From NCBI RefSeq assembly GCF_032854445.1, contig NC_088307.1, positions 10,540,001 to 10,604,000 on the forward strand: 64,000 bases of DNA. The letters are read 5' to 3'. A program made the translations under genes and the position numbers. Every line of letters begins with the position of its first letter. The first letter of the stretch is position 1. Below are positions 12,901 to 27,900 of this stretch, one piece after another. The notes under the pieces are model-generated. The model searched no databases and had not been told where the DNA came from. It worked only from the letters and a program-made list of their open reading frames with translations. The stretch comes from Liolophura sinensis (taxonomy: Eukaryota; Mollusca; Polyplacophora; Chitonida; Chitonidae).

Positions 12901-15900
12901 ACTAAACAACGGAGATCCCCATGTGCTATTAGAAAGAAAACGCTGGCTAATCCTAGTATACAGGCTTTCTTTCCAATATTAAACCATGCTCAACATAACC
13001 TTTTAAAAGATGCAAAAAAGGCTCTTCATAATAACACTTATTGTTTCTTGAATTCTTGATTTATTTTATTCTGCAGATAATGAAGGGATTCGGCAATGTC
13101 CACATAGAGGGCGTGGAGTTTTACCACATGGGACAACAGACACAAGAGGGTGAGTCAGCTGTCCTCTAGAATAGAACTCTTTTCGTCTTTCATGCGGTAA
13201 AGCCTTTATGGTTCATGTGTTAACAGAATGTATGTGTTTAAAAATGAAGAAATTTAATGCCAACTTTCCTTATATTTACTTCATTAACCTTTATTGCCGT
13301 TATATAATATAATAATATATGCTTGAGGAAACAAAGAAACCACTATCTCAGGCTTTTCATCACTTTTACACATAAACGAAATGTGTTTGAATGAAAGTTA
13401 ATGCAAAGTACATTATCCTAATGTGTCAGAGTTGAGCTTTAACACTGTTTTTGAAAACAATTCTATATGATTTTTCCTTACATGCTAAACCTGGTAGACC
13501 TGAAGACAGAATGTTCACTTGAGATATCCAGCATCTGAAAGTGGATGCTTTAGTTTTTGTTTTTGATTTTTTGATTTTTTATTGTGTGTTTATTTACACT
13601 GAATATTCAGTATCTTGTGAATTTTCCTCAAAAAATGATCCTATTCCGTGGCAGGTCATTATCCTATCCATTTTCATATGGCGGAAGATGTGGATGAAAA
13701 GGGAGGCTACTCTCACCCAGCCTACGTCCGCGGGTGTTCCATTCACGAGTCTTTTGCCAGGTGCATCACCATTCATGGAACTCACGGACTACAGGTAAGC
13801 TAAACCAACTACAAAAGTCCACATTAGCAGTACTTCCGAAGCCTTCCTTTCATTAATAAAGTGTCTACTGTAGACAGACAGCAGACAGAAGACTATTTAA
13901 AACCCTATAATCCCACAGGCACTTACCTCCTAAGATAACTTCTATCGGACAGGGCCGAAGCCTCCTGCGTATATTCACAAGGTCGAAAGCCAAAAGGCCT
14001 GTCTTATCGTGGCGGAAGTTGTGTATCTCTGGATATTGTGAATTCTCAAATTAGAGACACTAATCTTCACTTCAGTTTAGATATAAAATTACAGATCTCA
14101 GAATAGCCTAACAGAAGTTTAGCCGATGATCAACAACTCTAATCGAAAGCTAAATATTTCTGAAATAACAATCGAAGTAAACATATATACTGCGTTGGAA
14201 ACACATGGTTGAAGTGCCTTTATTAAGTGATACTAGTAATTAATTTCGTTAGCATCAAAGGTTTCTTCTCTCTGGAGAAGAAAACAGGTCAGATATAATT
14301 TCTAAAGTTAAATTCTATTCAATATTTTAAACTTAAGGTCAAAGACACAGTGGGTCATAAGGTCTTGGGTCACTGCTTTTTCCTGGAAGATGGCGGTGAA
14401 AAAAGGACGTTGTTAGAGGGGAACTTGGGGTCGAGTACGATGTATGGGGGACTGATCCCGTCAGACACAAGGTAAGAGTGGAACTGCGCTGCGTCTAACT
14501 AAATCCAGAGTATGATTCCGTAAGCTGAGTAGTAGATTAAATTAAAATTTGACACTCGTTTTGAAGTGCGTATCTTTAGACACGAGGAGTTAAAATTAGA
14601 TCAGTTTATCAAATGGTACATGTATATTAGGGCAAGCATATGAAAATATAAGTTCCTGAGGAATGCAGGTCGTAAGAAATAATAAGGTTTTAAAATCCGA
14701 TTTCCGGTAATAATCGCTAATTAGAATCTGATCAAGATCTAGTATAGCCGCCTCCTTTTCTGAACCTTCACAATGTCAGTGTCCATTTGAGTCAAATGGA
14801 TAGCCCATAAGAAAAGTATTACCTTTTATTAAAGCTGTAAGTACCCGTGGACTGTGTCAGATTTGAGACAAATGGATAGCCCATAAGAAAAGTATTAGCT
14901 TCCATCATAGTTGTTAGTAGCCGTGTACTATGTCAGATTTGAGTCAAATGGATAGCCCATAAGAAAAGTATTAACTTTTATTAAAGCTATTAGTACCCGT
15001 GTACTGTGTCAGATTTGAGACAAATGGATAGCCCATAAGAAAAGTATTACCTTCCATTATAGTTGTTAGTAGCCGTGTACTGTGTCAGATTTGAGGCAAA
15101 TGGATATCCCATAAGAAAAGTATTGCTTTACAAATTATTAGTAGACGTGCACTGTGTCAGATTTGAGGCAAATGGAAAGCCCATAAGAAAAATATTGCCT
15201 TTTAAGTTATTAGTAGACGTGTACTGTGTCAGATTTGAGACAAATGGATAGCCCATAAGAAAAGTATTGCCTTTTAAGTTATTAGTAGCCGCGTGCTGTG
15301 TCAGATTTAAGACAAATGGATAATCGATAAGAGAAGTATTACCTTTTATTAAAGCTATTAGCACCCGTGTACTTTGTCAGATTTGAGGCAAATGGATAGC
15401 CCATAAGAAAAGTATTACCTTTTAAGTTATTAGTATCAGTATACTGTATCAGATTATTGCGACTGGATTATTAATTCTTGACTGACTCATAACAACAAAA
15501 TACCAATGCTTCCAATTTACAGGGCTTTGGCCACATTTTGGATCACCAATCCGCAGACCCGATTACGTAATAATGTAGCTGCCGGATCCCAGGTAAATCT
15601 TGTTACAAGACTCTTGCTTATTTTGTAATTTCACAATTAAACAAACGTTTGACGGGAAAAGTCAAGGGTGGCAGACACGTTTTGAAAATACAGAATAGGC
15701 CATCCTTAGTCCGTAAAGTTGCGAAGATGACAATGTTAAGATAATACTATCCAGTGGGGTGTGGATGATCGTCGGTTCCTCCCGGGCCCTGTCCAATTTT
15801 CTCCCACTATAATGCTGGCGGCGTCCAGTGAAATATTATTATATAATAATATAATATTATATTATATTAAGTGAAATATTCTTGGGAATGGCGTAAAGCC

Positions 15901-18900
15901 CACTGTCAGATAAGGAAATAAATCCATAAATGAGATCTACGCAATGCTCCAAACCCTCCATGTGCTCTCCTTTAATTTCAAGTTCATTTTTATTGTGGGG
16001 TTTTCGGGGTGAAACGATTAGGACCTCAGCCCTCTAGACAAGTTTGGCGCGATAGACAACCAATCTCGAGCTCTCCCGTGTGAGGCCAGTAAGCTGAATA
16101 GGCCGACTAACCTCGAGCTCTCTCATATGAGCCCAGTAAGCTGAATAGGCCGACTAACCTCGAGCTCTCTCATATGAACCCAGTAAGCTGAATAGGCTGA
16201 CTAACCTCGAGCTCTCTCATATGAGTCCAGTAAGCTTACTAGGCCGACTTACCTAGAGCTCTCTCACATGAGTCCTAAGCTGAATAGGCTAACTAACCTC
16301 GAGCTCTCTCATATGAGTCCAGTAAGCTGAATGGGCGACTATCCTCGAGCTCTCTCATATGAGTCCAGTAAGCTGAATAGGCCGACTAACCTCGAGCTCT
16401 CTCATATGAGTCCAGTAAGCTGAATAGGCTAACTAACCTCGAGCTCTCTTATATGAGCCCAGTAAGCTGAATGGGCCGACTAACCTCGAGCTCTCTTATA
16501 TGAGTCCAGTAAGCCGAATAGGTTAACTAACCTAGAGCTCTCTCGTGTGGGTCCAGTAAGCTGAATAGGGCAAGTAACCTCGAGCTCTCTCATTTGAGCC
16601 CAGTAAGCTGACTAGGCCGAATAACCTCGAGCTGTCTCATATGAGTCCAGTAAGCTGACTAGGCCGACTTACCTAGAGCTCTCTTATATGAGTCCAGTAA
16701 GCTGAATGGGCGGACTAATCTAGAGCTCTCTCGTGTGGATCCAGTAAGCTCAAAAGACCTACATCGCTTACAAGATAATTTTATCCTTGATGATTTTTAA
16801 CCACCAAGAATATTCGGTGTAACATTTGACCCTGCTTTTCAGTTGTTTGCCAGCGTTAATAGCTGGAGATGCTGTAGCTCAATGTTTCAAGATGCTGGCT
16901 TCCTCTCAAGCCGTACGTGGGATGGTCTGGCAGCAGCCTGCGGATGGTCGTGGGTTTCCCCCGGGCTCTGCCAGGTTTCCACCCTCCATAATGCAGGCCA
17001 CCGTGGTATAAGTGAAATATTCTTGAGTACGGCGTAAAACACCAATCAAAAAAAAAAAAAAATCAATATTTCAAAGATATTTTTACAGTTATTTTAGAAG
17101 GGCTACACTTTTCTTTAAGTACAACTATATTTATTGAACCTGATTTTAAGTTATTTGCCACCATTAATTGCTGGCTGCGCTGTAGCTCAATATCTAAAAT
17201 GTATTTTTTAAGTTATTTTTGAAGAGGTACTACATTTTTCTTTAAGTATAACTGTATTCCTCGATAATTTATTTTATAAGAATCTGATTTTCGAATTTTT
17301 AGGTGTTTCTTGTTTGCTCTGATTTTGCATACTATCATTCTCATGTCGAAAGAGATTCCTGGTTTCCTGGCTCTGACATGTTCTCACCACGATAAAACTG
17401 ACATACTGCTAATTTGGCACTAAACCCAAATCATTCATTCATTCGACTGAATACTTTTCCTCAGGGCACCGGGTTTTGGTTCATATTCCCTGACGTGCCG
17501 ATCGGAACTTCCGCCGGCAGAGGTTACATGGCCGAGCACGAGGCTCGGCGTACAGCCATTACAGAGTTCAACAACAACGTGGCACATTCCAACCCTAACG
17601 TAAGAGCGCTTAAAGCTTGAATATAGAGCGTCTTTTAAGATCAAAGGTTCCCATAAGGCGTCGGTAATAAATGATACCGTGGATTCATTTTCTTGTACGC
17701 AGTTCTTTCATGAAAGTTTTGTATCTCAGGATAGATAGAGTCATGTCGAGCGATTATTGACCTGGACCTTCATTTATGGCTCACAACTGCATAGTACACA
17801 GATGTGTGCTACGACGCCTCGTTACGTTTTCTCCCAAAAATGATAAGTACTTAAAATATAGCAATTAATGCGCAGTAAAAAGTCTGTTACTGCTTCTGTG
17901 TAAAGACGATAAGGGATATCGATGATATCGATGATTCAATGATATCGAATTCGAAATTACACTTTTACTAATAGCCTACACACATTTGCACATTGTGGAC
18001 CTTCATTCGTTATATTACGATATATCGATATGATTTCACAGGCTGGTTTATTTATTGATCATCGATTGGCTCCCGACGGATTTATCTACAACAACAACGG
18101 ATATGACCCCCGAGTGAACCCGCTAGACAAACTTTCCAGTAAAGCCAAAGTGGAAATATACCGGCTTACAGGTAAAGATGTTACAGGCTGCGGCTTACTT
18201 GCCTTCGGTAAGTCGTCTCAATGAAGCAGCACTAGATAAAAGAGCGGTGGAAATCAATCCTGCAACAAGGAGGCACATTACATGCACTGTAAGGAGAGCT
18301 GCGGATGGTCGTGTGTTTCCCTCAGACTCTGACCGATTTCTTCACACCGTATTGCTGGCCGCCATTTGAGTACGACATAAAAAAGTAAATGAATAAATAA
18401 ATAATGCTTTCATTTATAATTAGATGTGACGTGTCAGATGCTAATACTGACGGCTATTGTGAAAATGTTTTCCTTTATGGTCTATTGACTGATTGCTTTT
18501 TTCCCCAGCCTATAAGAACCGATATCAGAATGCCTGGTTACGTGGAGGATGGATTGTCGTGAACCAGTCCTCGTAAGTCTTAAGCGTTTGGAAGATTTGT
18601 TGCTATAACTTAGACTGTACGGAATATCATATATCAAAAGACACTTTCATACTTTTACTCATTCAAATTTTCTGCATTTTTTTGGATTTTAAAGAAGTGA
18701 ATTATTTTGTACAAGTATAAATAGTGTGGTCTCGCCGCATCCAGTCGGCCGTTGACCAATGAGATCACAGTTGTGCAAGTAAATTGAATAAATAAATAAA
18801 AAATAAATAAATAAATGAATAATGAAAATTGGTGGTGTGTCATTATCATAGATACCTTTACATGTATCTATATAGGGATTTTCAAATTTCATACGGCGTT

Positions 18901-21900
18901 TTTGTCGGCTTATGTCGTATGTTGCTTTTATAGATAAAAATCACTGACATTGAAGTAACTAGGGACAAGGGGATATGAGACACAAATACCCTGTGCTATA
19001 AGGGGAAAACCCATATCTTTTATTGTGAAGCTAGACCGATCTTTAGAAAAAATGTTCCAAGCTGTGAATGTGCTCTGTTGTTCTCAAATATTTCACTCAT
19101 TACTCGATACACGACCTCATAGCACAATAAGTAACGCTCCTTTCAGATTCATTGATTGATGGATTGTTGTTATCGTTAAACACAGTATACAAGAGTATTA
19201 CCGGGTGTAATCAATATTCGGGGATTAGGTGACGCTTCGCCTTGTGCTGTAAAATAATGTGCCATGATAGGGATTTATGTGCTTTCAAGGTAAATTTAAG
19301 GTAAACAAAAGTGGCGTACCGGGACCTCCAGATATTGATATTTCGTTGAATTATATCATGATGTTGAAATATCCCATTATACTGAAGTACATGGAAAATT
19401 TCCTGACACAGACCAAAATGTCTCCTGACACTGGATTCCTCATATGTAAAGCGCCTTCATATCTTAGACTCAATATTTGCGTTTTCTTTCAGATTCGCGG
19501 ACAGCGCTATAGGACTGACTCTTGCGCGGTAGGTATCTACGATCTGGAGAAGGGGAGTTTCTATATAGTTCGCACTCTTTTATCGTTGAAGGTAAAAAAC
19601 GTTCTCCTGCACCATGTGATTCGTCGGAAATGGTAGGCACTGTTTTTTTTTAAAATTTACTATAGCATGGCCGCCTGAAAAAAATCCACAAAATGTTAGT
19701 TACAGAAGACGAACGATAGAAAAAAAGAGGCGCTTTATGAAATTCCTGAAGAGTAGCAGTTATCGGTAAAACAAAAACTGCCTAACACTTCTGACAAGTC
19801 ACCTGATACAGAAGGACTACTGTTACCATTAACAACAAAAGAGTTCCGAACTCGAAACTTTCATATTATTGCAGCTTAAAGAATGAAACCATGAATGGTG
19901 ATATGGCTTAAGGCCTCGTCTGCACTATTTCAGCCATATTATGGCTTAAGGCCTAGTCTGCACTATTTCAGCCATATTATGGCTTATGGCCTCGTCTGCA
20001 CTATTTCAGCCATATTATTTGTTACCTAAAATTTGAAAACAAAACAAAAACATAACTGATGCCTAATACTGAATTACATGCTGTTCTTTTTTTTTTTTTT
20101 TTTTGGGAACTAGTGGCAGCGAACAAGAACAGTTTTTGACGAATTCCATTATCGTAGGAGAAACCAGAAACATCGGAGAACCTTACAAATTTTACGATAA
20201 ATCGAAGGAATCTTTCATCTTTTTGCCAAGATCTTATCCACTGGATTACCAATTGTGAGTTTGTACATCAGATTAGATTATCTGTTTTACCCAGATTGTT
20301 AACCTTAATAGACTGCAGTTACTTTCGCAGCATAAAACAACCCTAATATAGCGTCGACTTCGTAAGCGGGGATAACCTGGTTCAATCCCGAACCTTGTCA
20401 CTTTTTGAAGCATCATACTACCATTGATAATTTTATTACCTGATGTTCAGCATAACACTTAAACCTATCCATTTTGCTCCCTATTACATTATTCCCACTA
20501 AACAGTGTTTAGTTGGTACAACGGCAATAAGTTTAAATCGTGGAGCATGTACCTAAGAAACCTCTTCAATTTTCTCTTATACTGAGTTGTTATGAGATAC
20601 ATTTCGAGATGATGTAGTCTCCCTAACGTATATGTATACATTTCATATTGATGATGAAAAAACCTAAAATGTTATAAGCTTCTCTTTCGATGACTCCCTG
20701 AAAACTTTGTATATTTTCTTAGTTCTTTGGTGGATTGTCTTTAACGTAACTTTGCAAATTTGATCTTGGGGTTATTGACCTGGAACGTCATTTTTGTGGT
20801 TGGCGATTGGAATATTAATTCATTAATTTAATTATTTGATAATTATTTAATTATTTTACGCCGCAACCAAGAATATTTCACTTAAGCCACCATAATGCTG
20901 GTCGGCGTCGTATAAGTGAAATATTCTTGAGTGCGGCGTAAAACTCCAATCAAATAAATAAAATAAAAAATCCTTTAACTAGCACTTTTTGTTTCTTCTT
21001 TCGTCTTCCAGACAAACTCCTATTCAAGGGTTCAATTTTTATGACGGTCCTGTTCACATCGCTAACGTTTGGTTCAGCGGATTTATCGAGAACGAAAATC
21101 GGACTGCCGGAGCCATCGGCTTTCTCCGGAACAACGCCTATGCCTCGTCGCCTGTCAGCTCCACCAGGGATATACATTTTAGCTTCTTTGATGGGGTAAG
21201 TAAGAAAAGGAACATTTCCAAAATATGTGATACGTTTAGCTGCGAAAACCAGCTACCCTACCCTAATTCTTCTAACTTTCAGGACAAATATTAGTAGTGT
21301 TGAAAGTGAAATAATACATTTCTTAACCAGCTTTTTGGAAAAGTAAAGATATGAGTATGTTGTTCATTAGATAATCTGTCTGTCTGTTGGCTGTTGGCAG
21401 CATTGAGAGTAAAGCCACAGTAATGAGGACAGTGGGATAGTTGCCAAATGGTCACACTTAACGGATGAAATAGAGCCTCTTGTAAATTTACCTGCCAAGG
21501 TTTTATTCTGACTGTTCATGTAAATGCACAAACAGCAGCACGTCACATCGCCTTAACACCATGATTTAAGCAGAATTAGGTAAAAAATGCAATGATATTA
21601 ATTGCAAGTTATTAGACGTCACTGGTCTAGAATTACTCAAAATGCTGTATTTTCGTCACACTTATATAATAACATTAAAATGCTAAGGGGCCTAAAATCC
21701 TCTTTTTGCTTTATTTCTGCGGCAGAATTATAATACAAGGATGGTTTTCGAAACTCCTGTATGGAAACTTTGCATGATTTTTCACAGAAATTGTATAATT
21801 TGCTACCCAATCCAGCTGATTTATTGTCGATAAAAGAAATCTGAACCAAACCAAAAACAATCGAATTCACGCCGAATTGAGGTAGGTGGCTTATAACTTC

Positions 21901-24900
21901 GTAGGACATGCTGGTTTTTTCCAGCCATGAAACTGACCGCCGTCGTATAATTAAATACAAAATTTCTTGACTAAGCTCTTAAACAACAATGAAATAACTG
22001 AATAAATTAAATAAATAAATAACCGAATCCATGTAAGTAAATATATACCATGTTTCAGCCGACTACAGGTAACCGAGTGTACGACGGTGACTCCAGCGTT
22101 CCAGGTTTCACCGATAATGACGGAAACAAAGAAGCGACGTTCCGAGACCTTGACGGCAGCGTCACTGGGGTCAAAAACGCTCAAGTGATCAAACCTGGAG
22201 AGTTTTACACTACGTCTCACTGTATCCATAAAGCTGGCTGGAATTTAGCTATCTGTCCACATAGATACGGAAAGGTAAGGTGTCTTCTTCCGAACTCTGC
22301 CCGGTTTCCTCATATCATAATGCAGGCCGCCGTAGTATAAATGAAATATTATTCAGTGCGGCGTAAAAACACTAATCAAATAAATAAACAAATAAATAAG
22401 ATATAAGGTTTGACCAACACACTCGAAGTCGGGAGACCTGGGATCTGGGTCGGATCATATCAAAGTCTCGCCCTGCCACAAGAGGGTCGAGTATATGTTC
22501 ACGCTCCGAATGACTTCTGGGCATTATTTGACTGAAAGAAAGTGAAGTACGACGTTAACCTCCAAGCATACTCACAGCAACCGCATTTGTGAGAGACTCC
22601 TGAGTCATGACGACGTGCTGGGGTGCTAAACCCCTCGGCCACGAAAGCACCAAATAATTAATACAGAACATTTGCTTGGGGTATGTTCTGTATCAATCTG
22701 CTGTAAAGGACAATATTCTTAAACATTAGAAACAAAAGTTTTCCCACTTTTTACTTTTATCAACCGTCATTGCGATCAAACAATGAAATCCTCAGATGTT
22801 TGATCATTTTTACAGATAGCTGTCAGCAAAAAAGACAAAGAGGACGAAGAGGAAAAGACTCAGCCTGTCATGGTTCGTGATGACATCCCGGAAGTGTACG
22901 AGTCCATGACCGCGCTGTACGCATCAGACTTTAATGTGGTGCTGGGCGGAAGTCACTCGTACACTCTCCACTGGTCTCATCATATCCCAGAGACGATCAC
23001 CATGTACGGATGGGGAATAGAAAAGTGGGTGCAGCTGACCACAGGGATATCTACCCCATATTGTGATAAATAAGCTTCAAATAAAATACAACATAAAAGT
23101 CACCGTGGTAGGATAACCATTGAAAATTGCATCTGAATACCTTTTATTTTAAATTATCTTGATCATAATGAATCTATATTTGGCACCGACCACGCAACAA
23201 ACTTTTGCGCTGTGCCCTAAACCAGTTAAATTATTATGAGTGACTTTCTTGTATGGGTACACATTACATGGTGAACTTTAGAGGTTATTTTCATTAACAG
23301 ATGAATACAAAGGTAGAAAAAGTTCATCAGGTGAACTACGGCCCACAAAACGTTAATCAGGAATTGGGAAAGCAATGTTAAACAACATGTTAGGGATGAT
23401 ATCGTAAAGAGAACTCCATGTATTGAGCTGAACTTTTGCACACATGTAGAGGACAATACCACGATGGGGATATTCCATCTTTGATTTGATGTGTGGATAA
23501 TAAATGTCGTAAATTACAAAATTTACGATTTGCTGCATTTTGTATTAGAACCAAAGTTAAAGTAAATGTGAGGAGTGGTATCTCAAAATGTACCGCATGT
23601 ACTGACCTGAAGTTTTACATGTATATAAATCACAATGACACAAGGGGCTCTGTGTGCATATATGTTCACGACTTCAGTACTTTATGTACTGAGCTGAACT
23701 TTTACATTTGTTTGTCTCCTACATGCGAGTACTTTGGTAGACTTGCTACCAAATCGAATTTTAAAAAAATAATATTAAAGAAAAACACGTGAAGGTATAA
23801 TTTAGTTAGAGCATTCAAGTGTATTTTGAGGTGAGAGAAATGTAAATGCGGATTTATTTATTTGACAGGGTGGGGTTCACATGCAGTAAAGCATTTGCCA
23901 CCAATATAACGGCATTATTACTTATTCCTTACCCCATACACAATTAATGGTCATCTTTACACTGATACAACACATTTTCCGTGATTTGTGTTAAGCCATA
24001 ATCATTTGCTGTGATAATAAGGTTTATTGTCTTTCCAGGCACTACCACGTGCGCGTCGGCGTTTGTTTACCGCGCTACGCAGAGTTTGAGCTGTATTCTT
24101 ATTATCCAAAATGGCTGCCCTCCTTGTCGTCATGGATACACGCCGGAAGTATTGAAGAGTTGGATGAAGATATGTCAGGCAAGAAATATTTCTGGGATCC
24201 GGATAACGGGTAAGTCAGTTTTACTTCACTCAGAAAAAAACAGCCTCTTAAATAATTTTTTGACACCGTTCTTCAAAGAGAATCCCCGATGGCTCAGTTA
24301 GAGGAGCGTCCACTTTGGGAGCTGTAGATCAGTGTCAATCCTGGGTCGGGTCAAACCTAAGACCGTAAAAGAGGAATTTGTAGCTTCCTTGCCTGGCGTT
24401 CAGCATGAAGCGGATGGTGGAACGACTGGTTGACCCGTATCAGTATCAGTTCACTTGCCTTCGGTAAGTCGTCTCAGTGAAGCAGCACTAGATAAAAGAG
24501 CAAGTCCGTCCTGCAACAAGGAGGCACATCACATGCACTCTAAGGACTCCTTCGTCGTCATATGACTAAACAATTGTTAAGTACGACGTTAAACCCTAAG
24601 CTCTCACTCACTCACTCAGAGAGAACCATCCTTTGTAAATACTTGGCTCAAGATACTGTTTAAAGCCGATAAAGCATTAACATGAAGTACATATCAGATG
24701 AAAGTTACTGAACACTATCCTCGAAAACAGATCACTTTTGTTAATTAATATTTTCGCAGACACATAAAAAATGCTGTTAAAACCTCGGTTTCTGTGGTGC
24801 TTTACGGGGGCATATCGGCAATTTTTACTTGGCATAGTCCGGTTAAATCCATTTTAGCTCAATGAATGCGTATGTGTATGCATTTCAGATGCAGTATATA

Positions 24901-27900
24901 ACAGCGTATATATGATAGCTGTAAACCTGATGTCACAATAGGGTCAGAATAAGCAACCGGAGAATGCAACGTTTCAAACTGTATATAACAGGTTGAAAAA
25001 AAAATCCAGTTATTTCATGGGCAATGTTTAATGGTCTTTCAACTGACTGTAACTCATGTTTGTATTTTCTTTGCCTTTCATGCTGAAAAGGAAAGGGATT
25101 TGGACATCAGTCTAAAGGTTTTATACCCGGCAAGAAATAATACACAACGAGCAAAACACATGACCTTTCCATCCGATCCGATCGACGCCAAACTTAACTC
25201 CAGTTCATTCATCCTTGAAGAGTGGAACACTGGCTATACTAGGTTTAGATAGCCTTTGATTTAAAAAATCAAACAGCCTATATATTAGCATTGGCTTACT
25301 ATTTTTCTTTAAATATGCTAAAACCTTTATAGGGGAATCGGGTTAATTCTTAAGAATTTGTCCGATGATGCTCGCAGTACCTTTGTTTGTTGGTTTCGCT
25401 TTCAAGATACCTCAACAACGCTCACACACGTAGTTTGCCTGATGGATGACGCCATACTCATGAGCATTTTCCCATGTACGGTGGCGGCCACGTGTTCGAA
25501 GGGAATCCTAGTGCTAGGAGTAACCACCAACCTTTGTGACGTCTGATACATACATGTAAAGCACATTGGTGAAATCCAAGCGGTCAGTGGAGAGGACTTC
25601 ATGTAAAACCACACCAGAAAGCGCCCCCAACCTCTTCTTGTTAACAAGATCATGAAAACAATGGCCACAGGAAAATCGTGAAAATTAAAAAAGCGTGTTT
25701 TCTTGTGTCTCGAATGTGTCTAGAATTGTTTTTCATAGTGAAATCATCTCTCCATGTGCCAATTTCGTTGAACTCTTTTCATAACTTTTTCAGTCTGTTG
25801 TTCGTTAAATTCCAACATTTTCACAAGAGGGTGGAAAACACCACATCAGACTGCCCCCACGAGAAATGTCCAATGGTTCGAATCACAATCACCAAAGGCA
25901 ATCGGCACGAGGCAGATTGTAGGAAACAAGCCTACGGACGATACAGGAGAACACCACTGGTAAGGGAGATAGTAAGTGTGATGGGATATGGTTGTTTCAA
26001 TTAGACGCCTTCTAAAATCCAAATCACTCAATATTGGATTTTGACTTTATTGAAATCGTAAAACATAGGCCTTGCGAAATTTACTTTCCTAGCTTTAAAT
26101 AAAAAAGAAAAACGACAACAATAATGGAGTGAACGACAGCAGAAAAATATTAAAAATGACTTGCATGTTTACTTTTTTTATATTTATATAAAATAAATGG
26201 AGTCACACGTTTGATTTCTTAGCTGGCCTTGATGGACTGGTTTTGGCGTCATTTACGTCAAACACTTTTTTCACCCTATGGAATAGCTCGTCTAAGTACA
26301 TGGTGGAGGAATGCGCTTGAGCAAAACTTACAAGAATTTCTTCCAGCGGTGAAAATAAAAGATGAAAGAAAAGAAAAGTAAAAAACAGTGTCACATCACT
26401 GGCATTAAGCATTACCAGTGTCGTCATTGCCCACCTTGGAGTCCAAGGCTGAATGCATATTATTATTGATTTGTTTAAAATAAAACATCTTGTTCGATAC
26501 ATACATGTGAATAGTATAATATAATTATACAGTGTTATAATATATTAATAATAACAAGGTCTGGTCTTTTTATCAATTTGAGTATTGCTATCATTTATTC
26601 GCTTCTTCTGTTGTAGGAACCGTTGAATTTTCCCATCAAAGGAAACGCTGCTGTCCGTACAATGTACCCACCAGAGGTAATATGTTATTCCCAAAGACAC
26701 TAGAGAATATTCCAGTTCGTGTTCAACAGTAGATCCGAATGACAGTCCCGAAAAAGAATCATACCAAAGAATTCAACATCAGTAACCTTGACATTTTCTC
26801 CCTTGGCGTTCTGGAGTATCTGGCCGAGTATTGGAATCAGTACAATGAGACTGGATTTGGTGTCTTGTCTGGTGTTTTCGGCATGGCGTTACAGTGAGGC
26901 AGCACTATAAGTATGTGGGTATTTAGCCTGCTACAAGGAGACACCCGTCGTGATCTAACTGCGTAAATCTTTCTTTTTAGAAAGCATATTTCGCTGGACA
27001 AAATCAGAAAGAATGAGTAATGTAAATTCTTACGATGGATGGTTAGGCCTACATCATCATGTGTACACTTAAATTATAAGTGAAATCAATGAAGTGTAAT
27101 ATTATTGCAGAATTTCGGAGCGGGTCCCACGAAAACCTCCGTAACTCACGAGACCCTGGAGCAAAAGATAACAAGCAGTCAGATGGAGTGGTCAAGATGG
27201 GGGCCGTGCTCCAAAACATGCGGGGGTAAGTTATGAGTTGTCACGGTATTCGAGCACCCGGGCTCCTTGCAGTGAGGAAGAGGTGATAAATAACATGGAG
27301 CTGAATGGGCGAAATGTTGATTTTTGTCGATTGCTTAAGTACAAGACACTGAAACTATCAGATTTGAAGGTTATTAAAGGTTATATTTTTTAAATTAGTT
27401 AAAGTCATTTTGCTTTCACCTCCAGTACTCTAGTCGCGTGATCAAAGAGTGTGCTGGTGAACTGTTCAAAGCAGTTATGGCATCACTGCAAAATTAGAAA
27501 TTTATTTTATTGTTTGATTGATCATGTCGTACTCAAGAATATTTCACTTGTACGACTGCGACCAGTATTAAGGTGGTAAGAAACCTAGCCGTTTTCATCG
27601 GAACTCACGACCATCCGTAAACTGCTGCAAGACCTTCTCACGTATACAACGACATGAGAGGAAACCAACATGGGCTGGACGAACTCACAGCGCTCGCATT
27701 GATGAGATGCTGGTGAGCCATTGTGCTACACTAGCAGGCTTAACACAAGGCCACAGGGGCCGCTACAAGTAATTCTAGAGGCCATGCTACATATAAGTCG
27801 TTGGCGTTCAGCATGAAGGGGATAGTGCAACGACTCGTTGACCCGTATCACTGTAATGGCTCGGACGAGCGGTAAGGCGTCTCAGTGAAGCAACACTAGA

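Noticed and set aside
13541-13798. 85-aa frame overlapping exon 10
   Set aside because: Wrong frame; the CEMIP YPIHFH motif is read in another frame between consensus splice sites.
25031-25252. 73-aa frame considered as CEMIP exon 22
   Set aside because: No acceptor gives the required phase, whereas the acceptor at 25793 restores the LLFVKF homology precisely.
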